Source: Allomuricauda sp. (GTDB lineage Bacteria; Bacteroidota; Bacteroidia; Flavobacteriales; Flavobacteriaceae). From it: a stretch of 64,000 bases of DNA. Below the pieces are notes generated by a model that was given only the letters and a program-made list of their open reading frames with translations, made no database searches and was not told where the DNA came from. This document shows positions 36,284 through 44,960 of this stretch, piece after piece. Made by a program: the position numbers and the translations under genes. Within the stretch, counting starts at the first letter, position 1. Every line of letters starts with the position of its first letter. Location: contig NZ_JANQLX010000015.1 of assembly GCF_028280385.1 (NCBI RefSeq), positions 558,001-622,000 on the forward strand, read 5' to 3'.

Positions 36284-37258
36284 TTAAAATACGCCTGCTT
36301 TAAGTTGTAATCCTGTTGGTTCGGCAATACCGAACATCAAATTCATGTTTTGGATGGCCTGCCCAGAAGCACCTTTCAACAAATTGTCTATGGCCGAAGT
36401 GACCAATAATAGATTTTCATGTTGATGCAAATGGATATGGCATTGGTTGGTGTTCACCACTTGTTTTAAATGGATGGGCTCTTCTGCAATATGTGTGAAT
36501 ACAGCATCTGCATAGAATTGTTTGAACAATTGTTTGGCATCTTCCAAACTTCCTTGATAAGTAGTGTAGGAGGTAGCCAAGATGCCGCGGGTAAAGTTTC
36601 CCCGATTGGGCAGAAAATAAATGTTGCCCACTGATTCTCCAAAGGATTCCAAGCTTTCCCCAATTTCACCCAGATGTTGGTGGGTAAAGGGTTTGTACCA
36701 TGAAACATTGTTGTTTCTCCAGCTAAAATGGGAAGTGGCGGAAAGTCCAACCCCAGCTCCAGTACTTCCGGTAACAGCATTGGTATGCACATCGTTGGAA
36801 AGCAATCCCGCTTTGGCCAAAGGCAACAACCCCAATTGGATGGCTGTGGCGAAACAACCAGGATTGGCCAATGCATTGGTGGATTGAATCTTGGATTTGT
36901 TCAGTTCCGGGAGGCCATATACAAAGTGCTTGTCGTTCCACGTGGCATCCGCGTTCAGTCTAAAATCGTTGCTGAGGTCTATGACTTTTGTGTGGTGGTC
37001 AAAAGTATGCTCCTCCAAAAATTTGGTCGAGTTGCCATGACCCAAACATAAAAACACTACGTCCACTCCTGGATTTACTTCTCCGGAAAACAGCAGATCG
37101 GTCTGCCCAAGGAGGTCTGGATGGGCCGATGTTACCGGCTTGCCTGCCCTTGTGGTACTAAATACGAAATCTATATGGGTTTCAGGGTGATTCAGTAACA
37201 GTCTTATCAGCTCCCCGCCCGTATATCCTGAGCCCCCAATTATTCCTGCCTTAATCAT
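36284..37258 (-). CDS. argC: N-acyl-gamma-glutamyl-phosphate reductase
   Basis: 324 residues. Rossmann start KAGIIGGSGYTGGELIRLLL, catalytic Cys in ANPGCFATAIQL near 135, and GSTGAGVGLSATSHF near 168. Reduces N-acylglutamyl phosphate to the semialdehyde with NADPH. Overlaps the argG stop by 8 bp; followed by proC after 10 bp. Confidence 0.94.
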   Translation of the reverse strand: MIKAGIIGGSGYTGGELIRLLLNHPETHIDFVFSTTRAGKPVTSAHPDLLGQTDLLFSGEVNPGVDVVFLCLGHGNSTKFLEEHTFDHHTKVIDLSNDFRLNADATWNDKHFVYGLPELNKSKIQSTNALANPGCFATAIQLGLLPLAKAGLLSNDVHTNAVTGSTGAGVGLSATSHFSWRNNNVSWYKPFTHQHLGEIGESLESFGESVGNIYFLPNRGNFTRGILATSYTTYQGSLEDAKQLFKQFYADAVFTHIAEEPIHLKQVVNTNQCHIHLHQHENLLLVTSAIDNLLKGASGQAIQNMNLMFGIAEPTGLQLKAGVF

Positions 37259-38441
37259 TGTGTTGATTTACATGGTTTGCAATTTTTCCAGGATTGCTCA
37301 GGATTTTAATAAACCCTTTGGCATCATCCGCTGTCCATCCTTTGTTCATTTCTCCGTAGCTTCCAAATGAGGCATTCATTAGATCATGCGGGGATGAAAT
37401 CCCGTTCAATTCAAATCGATAAGGGTGCAGGGTGAGCAATACATCCCCAGAAACGTTCTTTTGGGTATCCTCCAAGAACACTTCGATATTTCGCATTACT
37501 TCGTCCAGGTAGTTACCTTCATGCAGCAGCATTCCATAAAAATTGCCCAACTGTTCTTTTTGGTATTGCTGCCACTTGCTCAAGGTATGTTTCTCTAGTA
37601 AATGGTGGGCCTTGATGATAATAATGGGTGCCGCCGCTTCAAATCCGACCCTTCCTTTAATGCCAATAATGGTATCACCAACGTGGATGTCCCTTCCAAT
37701 GGCATATTTGGAGGCAATTTCCTCTAGCTTTTCAATGTTTTCAACAGGAGTTCCGGTAACCCCGTCCACAGCTGTGAGTTGCCCTTGGGAAAAGGTCAGT
37801 TTTAATTCTTTGGAAAGCTCCTTTTCCAATGGACTTGGGTAGGCAGACTCTGGCAAGGAGAGATGGGAGGTCAAGGTCTCATCCCCTCCAACAGAGGTGC
37901 CCCAAAGCCCTCGGTTAACGGAATATTTGGCTTTTTCCCAAGAGTAATCAATTCCATTTTTCTGTAGGTAATCAATTTCCGCTTCCCGGGATAATTTGTT
38001 GTCCCTTATGGGTGTGATTATGTTGATTTCCGGGGCCACGATTTGAAAGATCATATCAAACCGCACCTGATCGTTGCCAGCCCCGGTGCTTCCATGGGCA
38101 ATATGGTCCGCTCCTATTTTTTTGGCATGGTTCACAATCTCTATAGCCTGTACGATTCTTTCGGCACTTACCGAAAGGGGATAGGTATTGTTCCTAAGGA
38201 CATTGCCATAAATTAGGTATTTGACTACTTTTTCGTAGAATGTGGATACGGCATTGATGGACGTATAGCTCGATGCTCCCAACGCCAGTGCCTTGTTTTC
38301 AATTTCCTGAATCTCTTCTGCACTGAACCCGCCAGTGTTTACACTTACCGCATGGACTTCATAGCCCTCTTCCTGGGAGAGGTATTTGGCGCAGTAGGAG
38401 GTATCCAATCCTCCGCTATAGGCCAATACTAATTTTTTCAT
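37251..38441 (-). CDS. argG: Argininosuccinate synthase
   Basis: 396 residues. N-terminal ATP-pyrophosphatase motif LAYSGGLDTSYCAKYL (residues 4-19) and GSTGAGNDQVRFD near 117. Joins citrulline and aspartate with ATP. Second gene of the operon, overlapping the GNAT gene by 4 bp (ATGA), so its translation is coupled to that of the putative first pathway enzyme. Confidence 0.95.
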   Translation of the reverse strand: MKKLVLAYSGGLDTSYCAKYLSQEEGYEVHAVSVNTGGFSAEEIQEIENKALALGASSYTSINAVSTFYEKVVKYLIYGNVLRNNTYPLSVSAERIVQAIEIVNHAKKIGADHIAHGSTGAGNDQVRFDMIFQIVAPEINIITPIRDNKLSREAEIDYLQKNGIDYSWEKAKYSVNRGLWGTSVGGDETLTSHLSLPESAYPSPLEKELSKELKLTFSQGQLTAVDGVTGTPVENIEKLEEIASKYAIGRDIHVGDTIIGIKGRVGFEAAAPIIIIKAHHLLEKHTLSKWQQYQKEQLGNFYGMLLHEGNYLDEVMRNIEVFLEDTQKNVSGDVLLTLHPYRFELNGISSPHDLMNASFGSYGEMNKGWTADDAKGFIKILSNPGKIANHVNQHND

Positions 38442-39052
38442 TTGTTTTTCTTTTTAAGGAATAGGTGTTCTTTCATTCGTTTCAATCGCTGAAAGGCCTT
38501 TCCGTTTATCTTTTTGGATTGGGATTTTTTGGTGGTGGGATCAAAGAGCATCCCTGTGCACAGGCACATATTTTTATCAGTTCGGGTAAGAATGTCAAAG
38601 TTTTTGCAGGTTTGACATCCTTTCCAAAAATCCGGGTCGTCCGTTAGCTCGGAAAAGGTCACGGGTTTGTAACCAAGTTCATAATTCATTTTCATGACGG
38701 CCAGTCCCGTGGTGATCCCAAAGATCTTGGCATCGGGGAACTTCTCCCTGGAGAGCTCAAAAATGGCCTTCTTGATCTTTTTGGCAAGTCCCTGCTTCCT
38801 GTAATCGGGATGAACTATTAAACCGGAATTGGCCACAAAGTTTTTGTTACCCCATACTTCGATATAACAGAAACCCGCAAAAGTTTCACCATCCAAGGCG
38901 ATAACGGCATTGCCGTTCTGTAGCCGCTTGATAATATACTCAGGGGTCCGCTGGGCAATACCGGTACCTCGTACCTTGGCGGATTCCGTGATGGTATCGC
39001 TGATAATCTGGGCGTACTTAAAATGTGATTCGTTAGCAACAACAATTTCCAT
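38438..39052 (-). CDS. GNAT acyltransferase, probable N-acyl(succinyl)glutamate synthase
   Basis: 204 residues. GNAT acyl-CoA site: SGLIVHPDYRKQGLAKKIKK (about residues 76-95). A Cys-rich C-terminal region (GCQTCKNF and MCLCTGMLF, residues 149-170) and a basic tail follow. No other N-acetylglutamate synthase is in the operon, and it is the first structural gene. From memory, the Bacteroides thetaiotaomicron homologue BT3761 was linked by mutant fitness to N-succinylglutamate formation; the same role is inferred here. The ordinary argA or argJ families are absent. Confidence 0.82.
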   Translation of the reverse strand: MEIVVANESHFKYAQIISDTITESAKVRGTGIAQRTPEYIIKRLQNGNAVIALDGETFAGFCYIEVWGNKNFVANSGLIVHPDYRKQGLAKKIKKAIFELSREKFPDAKIFGITTGLAVMKMNYELGYKPVTFSELTDDPDFWKGCQTCKNFDILTRTDKNMCLCTGMLFDPTTKKSQSKKINGKAFQRLKRMKEHLFLKKKNK

Positions 39053-39102
39053 TGCTATGGTTTTTAAACTGATATAAATTTTAAAAGCTGATGTGTTTTT
39101 GC

Positions 39103-39124
39103 GGAAATGGACTCACCTATTTCC
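39103..39124 (-). promoter_or_regulatory. Hairpin in the arginine operon leader
   Basis: On the minus strand GGAAAT, one bulged A, GG, 5-nt loop, CC, ATTTCC can pair. It lies 17 bp after the leader-peptide stop and 51 bp before the GNAT start. It is followed by GCAAAAAC, not a T-tract, so it is not a simple terminator; it may be an anti-terminator arm or affect GNAT translation. Confidence 0.4.
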
Positions 39125-39141
39125 ATAACTGAAGTGCACCC

Positions 39142-39222
39142 TTACGGGCGACGACGCGGAGCGAATGGACGTACGGGGGCAAAGCTGCCCAAAGAAGATA
39201 CTATGTGTTGTTGTCCTTTCAT
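39142..39222 (-). CDS. Arginine operon leader peptide (26 residues)
   Basis: ATG at 39222, TAA at 39142-39144, 26 codons, too short for usual gene calling. The C-terminal half reads VRPFAPRRRP, with four arginine codons, three of them consecutive (CGT CGT CGC) directly before Pro-stop. It lies 89 bp upstream of the GNAT start in the 216-bp leader of the arginine operon and is read in the same direction. Clustered codons for the operon's end product just before a stop are the classic mark of an attenuator leader: ribosome stalling at Arg codons when charged tRNA-Arg is scarce would alter folding of the downstream RNA. The exact competing hairpins could not be resolved by eye. Confidence 0.7.
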   Translation of the reverse strand: MKGQQHIVSSLGSFAPVRPFAPRRRP

Positions 39223-39268
39223 TATGGGATAAAAGTACAAATTAATTCCAACTGACCTAAAATGGGAA

Positions 39269-40621
39269 TTACTTTTTGAAGAAATGTAACTTTTTTCCCC
39301 TTTTGCCCATCAATTCATAAATCATATACCCAAAGACCACAATATACTCAATGGCCAACAGCCACAGATTTTCCTCGTATTCCGGGTTGGAATATGCAAA
39401 GTAGCTGAGAACAACCAACATGGACCATACCATGGCAAAGCGGTATTTGGTAAATACGGACAGCAACACCAAAAAGACAATATACCATGGATGCACGGTG
39501 GTGGACAGCAGGTAATAGCCTGCCAATACCCAAAGCATAGAGGTACATACAATATGTATGTTTTGATTCTTTCCAATGAAGGCGACCAGAAGTGCACCAA
39601 TTACTGTTAACCTAGCGATCCAACTGCCATAAACCTTGACCAATTCCCATGGTTTTGCGTCAAAACAATGGACCGCAATTTGCTTTATGCCATTATAGAT
39701 TCCCGCATTAAACTCGAAATTGGAGAACCAAAGACCCACCGTCTCCGAGTAATTATTTACAAAAACGGAAGAATAAAATGGCAGTAGGAGCAAAACACAA
39801 CATATTCCCACTGCTAGATAAAACAAAACACTTTTTTTGAGCCCCAGATATTTCAGCAAAATGGGCAAAAACAAAAGTGGGACCAGCTTCACCAAAATGG
39901 AAATTGCGTAGACAGGCGCTGCCCATGTCCATTTTTGTTTTGCCAGCAAATACATTGCCCAAACAAAGAAGAACAGCATAGTCCCTTCAAAATGTAGATT
40001 TCCCGTGAGTTCTATAATTACCAAAGGGTTTAAGAAATACCAGAAGATGGTATGCGTGGAAAGATTGAGATGCTGTAGCAATTTTCGCCCAAAATACAGG
40101 ATGCCCACATCCGCCAAGATGATGATCATCCGCATGGAAATAATCGCTCCCATTATGGTTCCACCGCCCAGAAAAGTTGATAGGGTAAAAATCAATTGGT
40201 TGATTGGTGGATAGTTGCTAAAGTGCCTGGCACTTAGGTTGCCCATGCCCTCAAGCAATTCTTGGGCGTTGGCAATGGGGAGGTTCTCTTGAAGTATAAG
40301 TTCCTTAGGGAGATGGATGTACGGGTTTATCCCATTTTTGATTAATTCCCCGTCCCAGATAAAACGGTAATAATCTTGGGACAAATTAGGTTCTGCCACT
40401 AGCAAGACCAGCCTAAATGCCACTCCAAAAAACAACAGGAATCTGGGGTTCCATTTTTCAAATTGGATTAATTTGTAATGCAGGAAAAAAAGTGCCGCGA
40501 ACAGGGACAGGAGTTTTGGGAAATCCGACCGTTCCAAATCATAGGCGAAAACCGCATAAAAAAGGATGCTTCCCAGACCCAAAAGGATAGGAATCTTATG
40601 CAATTTCCAAAAAGAAAGCAT
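39269..40621 (-). CDS. Polytopic membrane glycosyltransferase (GT87/mannosyltransferase-like)
   Basis: 450 residues with about 11-12 membrane helices. The first loop holds LVAEPNLSQDYYRFIWDGELI (residues 73-93); acidic residues there are the likely catalytic site of GT-C enzymes using lipid-phosphate sugars. INPYIHLPKEL follows. Such enzymes add a sugar from polyprenyl-phosphate donors on the outer face of the inner membrane. Last gene of a six-gene minus-strand operon that also encodes a polyprenyl-phosphate GT2. Target unknown. Confidence 0.82.
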   Translation of the reverse strand: MLSFWKLHKIPILLGLGSILFYAVFAYDLERSDFPKLLSLFAALFFLHYKLIQFEKWNPRFLLFFGVAFRLVLLVAEPNLSQDYYRFIWDGELIKNGINPYIHLPKELILQENLPIANAQELLEGMGNLSARHFSNYPPINQLIFTLSTFLGGGTIMGAIISMRMIIILADVGILYFGRKLLQHLNLSTHTIFWYFLNPLVIIELTGNLHFEGTMLFFFVWAMYLLAKQKWTWAAPVYAISILVKLVPLLFLPILLKYLGLKKSVLFYLAVGICCVLLLLPFYSSVFVNNYSETVGLWFSNFEFNAGIYNGIKQIAVHCFDAKPWELVKVYGSWIARLTVIGALLVAFIGKNQNIHIVCTSMLWVLAGYYLLSTTVHPWYIVFLVLLSVFTKYRFAMVWSMLVVLSYFAYSNPEYEENLWLLAIEYIVVFGYMIYELMGKRGKKLHFFKK

Positions 40622-40624
40622 GGT

Positions 40625-42109
40625 TTAGGCTTTCGAGGTCAGCGACTTGAAGAACACAAAGGAAAAGCCCAAAAACAACATCAAGTGGAATGGGAACAAT
40701 CCATAATCGTTTAAGGGAACTGCGCTGTACATACCAAATAGGAAATATACCATCAAGGCAAATTCCAAGATCATGTTGGGCGATAGCTTTTTGGTGATAT
40801 ACTTATTTCCTTTCCAGCTATCCTTAAGGCTATTAATATTGAATTTTGGAGTACGAACGAACTCACTTCGCTTGCCCAAATGACCCTCCAGAACCGCTAC
40901 GGTATTGTGCAGGGAAAATCCAAGGGCTACCGAGAAAAAAGTAAAAAAGAGTTTGATGTAGTCCACAAAATTATCAAAACTACTGCCCTGGATACTTTTA
41001 TAGGTGAACCAGTAGCAAATGAAAAGGATAATGGTACTGATAATAAAGAAGCTCGTTACTTCAAACACCCAGCCCAAATGGCCATAGGAGTTTTTGATGT
41101 AGAGCATTGGAATGCTCAAAACGGCTACGATGAACACGCAAAGGAACATTGAGCTGTTCAGTAGGTGCATCACCCCATGGAACTTGGTCTTAAAGGGAAT
41201 ATTTTTAGCGGTTATCACACTCCAAACTGTCTTTCTAAAGTTTTCGGCCCCACCCTTGTTCCAGCGGAATTGTTGGGAACGGGCCGCACTGATCACCACA
41301 GGCAGTTCAGCAGGGGTTTCCACGTCCTCCAAATACTTGAATTTCCAATTTTTCAACTGGGCCCTATAGCTTAGGTCCAAATCCTCGGTCAAGGTATCCC
41401 CCTCCCAATTTCCGGCATCTAGAATACACTCTTTTCTCCAGATACCTGCCGTACCGTTAAAGTTGATAAAGTGTCCTTTGGAATTTCGTCCCACCTGCTC
41501 CAAGGTAAAGTGGGCGTCCAAGGCAAAGGCTTGGATTCTGGTCAAGGTGGAATAATCGCGGTTGATGTGCCCCCATCGGGTTTGTACCACACCAATTTCC
41601 TCGTCCTTGAAGTAAGGAACTGTCTTTTTTAGCCAATCGCTCTCGGGGAGAAAGTCAGCATCAAAAATGGCAATAAACTCACCTTTTGCTATGGCCAGAC
41701 CTTCTTTTAGGGCACCGGCCTTGAAACCTTGGCGATTTTCCCTTCTGATGTGTTGGATGTCGAGCCCTGAATTTTGGAGCTCTTCGATTCTTTTTGCGGT
41801 CTCAACAACGGAATCATCCGTGGAATCATCCAAGACCTGGATTTCCAGCTTGCTTTTAGGGTACTCTATTTTGGCTATGTTGTCCAACAGCCTTTCCATA
41901 ACGTATTCTTCATTATAGATGGGCAATTGTATGGTGACAAATGGAATTTCCTTGGGATCCAACAGGTTGAATTTGGGCGCTTCCTCATTGCGCTTTTTAT
42001 AGCCCAAATAATTGATCAAAAGATTGAGCTGGGCCAAGCTGTAGCAAAAAATCAAGATTAAGGCCGTACTATAAATAGCGATGATAATGAAAGCGATAGT
42101 TAGTCCCAT
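40625..42109 (-). CDS. Membrane GT2 glycosyltransferase, cellulose-synthase-like
   Basis: 494 residues. An N-terminal helix (about 3-28) is followed by a GT-A domain: VTIQLPIYNE near 58, DDSTDD near 93, the DxD in AIFDADFLPE near 148, QTRWGH near 177 and QQFRWNKGG near 283, the processive GT2 Q(Q/R)xRW motif. C-terminal helices from about 310 onward. Uses a nucleotide sugar to extend or build a glycan or glycolipid in the cytoplasmic membrane. 1-bp gap from the upstream GT2. Confidence 0.87.
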   Translation of the reverse strand: MGLTIAFIIIAIYSTALILIFCYSLAQLNLLINYLGYKKRNEEAPKFNLLDPKEIPFVTIQLPIYNEEYVMERLLDNIAKIEYPKSKLEIQVLDDSTDDSVVETAKRIEELQNSGLDIQHIRRENRQGFKAGALKEGLAIAKGEFIAIFDADFLPESDWLKKTVPYFKDEEIGVVQTRWGHINRDYSTLTRIQAFALDAHFTLEQVGRNSKGHFINFNGTAGIWRKECILDAGNWEGDTLTEDLDLSYRAQLKNWKFKYLEDVETPAELPVVISAARSQQFRWNKGGAENFRKTVWSVITAKNIPFKTKFHGVMHLLNSSMFLCVFIVAVLSIPMLYIKNSYGHLGWVFEVTSFFIISTIILFICYWFTYKSIQGSSFDNFVDYIKLFFTFFSVALGFSLHNTVAVLEGHLGKRSEFVRTPKFNINSLKDSWKGNKYITKKLSPNMILEFALMVYFLFGMYSAVPLNDYGLFPFHLMLFLGFSFVFFKSLTSKA

Positions 42110-42110
42110 A

Positions 42111-42800
42111 TTACTTTATACTGTATTTAAAAATCCAACCCAAGATTTTTATGCCCGCAAATATAGTACCTTTTACAGTACCTGACACTTTTGAAACTCC
42201 AATTCTTTTTTTATAACGCACTGGTACTTCGACATATGACATTTTTTTTCTTAAAACCTTTAACTGCATTTCCACGGTCCATCCGTAGGTTTTGTCCTCC
42301 ATTTCCAGCGCGAGGAGCTTTTTATATTTTACGGCCCTAAAGGGTCCCAAATCCGTGAACTTTGCTCCAAAAAATAGCCGCATCAAAAAGGTGGCCAATT
42401 GGTTGCCGAACACTTGTTGGGGAGTCATTGATCCCGGTTCGCGAAGCGATTTTTTTCTTGCTCCGATGACAAAATCAACATCATCCTCCAAAATGGGAGC
42501 CACTACCTTATCCAATTCCTCGGGATAGTCTGAGTAATCTCCGTCAATAAATACGATAATATCGGGCTGTTTGGATTGTTCGGCCACATATTGAAGGCCT
42601 TTTAAGCAGGCATATCCATAACCGCGTTGGTTCTCCGTCAGCACTGTGGCCCCTGCTTTTTGGGCATTTTCAACCGTATTATCTATAGACCCATTGTTGA
42701 CCACAATGACCTCTGATACCGATTTTGGGAGTTCTGAAACGACCTTTCCTATGGAATCCCCCTCGTTTACTGCAGGAATTATGACCTTGATATTTGCCAT
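42111..42800 (-). CDS. GT2 glycosyltransferase, dolichol/polyprenyl-phosphate sugar synthase-like
   Basis: 229 residues, GT-A fold. VIIPAVNEGDSIGKVV at the start, VNNGSIDNT near 35, and the DxD as FIDGDYSDYPEEL near 84-96. DPM1-like length without membrane anchor. It probably transfers a sugar from a nucleotide donor to a polyprenyl phosphate, which would supply the GT87-type enzyme downstream. Its ATG overlaps the MORN gene stop by one base. Confidence 0.87.
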   Translation of the reverse strand: MANIKVIIPAVNEGDSIGKVVSELPKSVSEVIVVNNGSIDNTVENAQKAGATVLTENQRGYGYACLKGLQYVAEQSKQPDIIVFIDGDYSDYPEELDKVVAPILEDDVDFVIGARKKSLREPGSMTPQQVFGNQLATFLMRLFFGAKFTDLGPFRAVKYKKLLALEMEDKTYGWTVEMQLKVLRKKMSYVEVPVRYKKRIGVSKVSGTVKGTIFAGIKILGWIFKYSIK

Positions 42801-43270
42801 TACTTTAAATCAGAAAGCTTGTTCTCTTTTCTAAAGCTGCCAAAGCTAAACCATTCCTTGATCTTTTTGCCGTTTTTATATTTTTCGGCAGACTTGAGTT
42901 CCTCGTCCGTATATTTTAGGCAATAGCCGTTTTTCACCCCATTTTTAAGTTGACATTTGTGGTTGATTTTACCGTTTATATCATAAAACAACCACCATTT
43001 TACCTTTTGGCCATTTTTAAAATGCCCTTCCATTTCCAATTGGCCATTTTCATTTCTGAAATACCAATACCCGTCCATAAGGTCCATTTTATAATGCCCT
43101 TGGGCCTGAATTTGACCACTCGGGAAATAATGCTTCCAAAAGGCCTCCTTTAACATGTTTTCTTTCCAGCCTTCGGCTTTTAACTGTCCACTTTCATAAT
43201 AATCCCTATGGTACATTTTGTCTTTGGACAAGGCAAAAAGAAGCGAAAGGGTCAGGACAATTCTTAGCAT
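42800..43270 (-). CDS. MORN-repeat secreted protein
   Basis: 156 residues. A short hydrophobic start (LRIVLTLSLLFAL) suggests export. At least four MORN-like units follow (YYESGQLKAEGWKE, YFPSGQIQAQGHYK, FRNENGQLEMEGHFKNG, YDINGKINHKCQLKNG). Such repeats form an open beta-sheet ribbon used for protein or lipid contact; no enzymatic residues are evident. Sits 1 bp after the polyferredoxin gene. Confidence 0.8.
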   Translation of the reverse strand: MLRIVLTLSLLFALSKDKMYHRDYYESGQLKAEGWKENMLKEAFWKHYFPSGQIQAQGHYKMDLMDGYWYFRNENGQLEMEGHFKNGQKVKWWLFYDINGKINHKCQLKNGVKNGYCLKYTDEELKSAEKYKNGKKIKEWFSFGSFRKENKLSDLK

Positions 43271-43271
43271 C

Positions 43272-44876
43272 TTACTTGTTGTTCACCAGGGTCATTAAAT
43301 CTACATCGTTGCCCAACAAAACTTGGTTGCTGTCTATGCGACCTTCCAAGGGACCATTTTCCAACTTGAGCACACCTCTTGGACAAACCGCGGAGCAAAT
43401 ACCACATCCCACGCAGCTGGATCTAACGATATTCTCTCCTTTTTGCGCATAAGCACGAACATCAATACCCATTTCGCAATAGGTGGAACAGTTTCCACAG
43501 GAGATGCATTGCCCGCCATTGGTTGTTATCCTAAATCTTGAGAAAAGTCTTTGCTGAAAGCCCATCATGGCGGCCATGGGGCAACCAAATCGGCACCAGA
43601 CCCTATTTCCGAAAATGGGATAGAATCCGGTTCCAATGACCCCAGAAAAAATACTTCCGATCAAAAAACTATAGGACTTTCTGAGGGTCTCGGATTTGAA
43701 TAGGAACACATTGCCATCCCCACTGAAAAAGTGGAAGCTAATAAGGGCCATAATGATCACAAAATATCCAATAGCACCGTAAATAGCGTCTTTTTGGAAC
43801 TGGTCTCGTTTAAAGAGCATCACCCAGGCAAACACCAAGGTAAGCAAGCTGGCCACTCCAATTAGAAATGTACTCTTGGTCAACCAATATTTGCTGGTGT
43901 CAGTTCCCAGGTAGGAATAGATCACCGCGGTGGTCATTAGGGTTACAAATACCACCACGCTATGCACTACCCAACGTTCCACTTTCCATGCACTAACCGA
44001 TTTATCGCTTAACTGCCTAAAGGCATCCCCTGCAGTTTCTGCAAGGCCTCCGCAACCACATACCCAGGAGCAGTACCATCTTTTTCCATATTTATAGGTA
44101 AGGATGGGGGTGATAACAAAAACGGATAGTATGCCAAAAATCAATAAGGCAAAGCCAATATCGCCAGAGCTCAAAAACGCTTTTATCCGGTAACCTTCAA
44201 AATTGTAATAGTTTAAGGGCCATACATTCTTGAGATCGTAATATGGCAAACTTCCCCCGTTCAAAATTTTATCCCCGTTCAAGCGGGCCATCAGTTCTGG
44301 GATAATGAAAGCGAAGGCCGTTTGGAAGAACATCACACTCAGGGTACGGATGCGCTCATAGCGATTGTGTCTATATTTCCATAGAAACTTGATGCCGAAA
44401 GCCAAGATGGCCACGGTGTACAATGTACCGTAAACAAACCACTGACTGGCCGGATTACCACTGAGCATTCGGCTCAAAGGATCGAACAGGCCAATAATAC
44501 CCTTGTTGTTCCCATCCTTGACCAATCCCAGGTATTCGGGATAGAAATAAAGGATAATGTAAAATCCAGTTAAGGCAATCCCAGCGATCCATCCCCAAAA
44601 GCCTTTACTGGAAATGGATTTGAACCAAACCCCATCATTTTTGATTCCTGGAAGTTTTTTGGAATAGGCATCCCAAGAAAACCAAATGGTACCTGCCGAA
44701 ATGGCGGAAAGGGCCAAAGTAAGCCAAAGTCCCTTGTTGGGGAAACTGACATTAAATGCGGCCAAAAGCAGTACCAAAAGACCGGACATGCCGACCAGGG
44801 TGGCCATTTTCTGATTTCTGCTCAGTATTGCTGGTGGCTGGCCCGTAAGGGCCATGCTTTTATCGTATGTGCTCAT
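43272..44876 (-). CDS. Membrane polyferredoxin (NapH/CcoG/NosR-C-like 4Fe-4S protein)
   Basis: 534 residues. About eight membrane helices carry two conserved inner motifs, WYCSWVCGCGG near 257 and WCRFGCPMA near 434. A C-terminal pair of 4Fe-4S sites follows (CISCGNCSTYCEMG and CVGCGICSAVCPRG, near 455-500). Architecture is that of electron-transfer proteins such as NapH and NosR. It likely passes electrons across or within the membrane, perhaps from the flavoprotein encoded 84 bp upstream. Redox partner and acceptor unknown. Confidence 0.88.
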   Translation of the reverse strand: MSTYDKSMALTGQPPAILSRNQKMATLVGMSGLLVLLLAAFNVSFPNKGLWLTLALSAISAGTIWFSWDAYSKKLPGIKNDGVWFKSISSKGFWGWIAGIALTGFYIILYFYPEYLGLVKDGNNKGIIGLFDPLSRMLSGNPASQWFVYGTLYTVAILAFGIKFLWKYRHNRYERIRTLSVMFFQTAFAFIIPELMARLNGDKILNGGSLPYYDLKNVWPLNYYNFEGYRIKAFLSSGDIGFALLIFGILSVFVITPILTYKYGKRWYCSWVCGCGGLAETAGDAFRQLSDKSVSAWKVERWVVHSVVVFVTLMTTAVIYSYLGTDTSKYWLTKSTFLIGVASLLTLVFAWVMLFKRDQFQKDAIYGAIGYFVIIMALISFHFFSGDGNVFLFKSETLRKSYSFLIGSIFSGVIGTGFYPIFGNRVWCRFGCPMAAMMGFQQRLFSRFRITTNGGQCISCGNCSTYCEMGIDVRAYAQKGENIVRSSCVGCGICSAVCPRGVLKLENGPLEGRIDSNQVLLGNDVDLMTLVNNK

Positions 44877-44960
44877 ATCTTTTTAAGTTGAAAGTGAAAC
44901 ATTGAAAGTAGTTAGTGGTAGGTACCAAAGGGTGCGCCTACAACTACTGGCATTCAGCGT

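Noticed and set aside
39103..39124. Intrinsic terminator in the arginine leader
   Set aside because: The hairpin is real but is followed by an A-run, not a T-run, in the direction of transcription, so I list it only as a leader hairpin.
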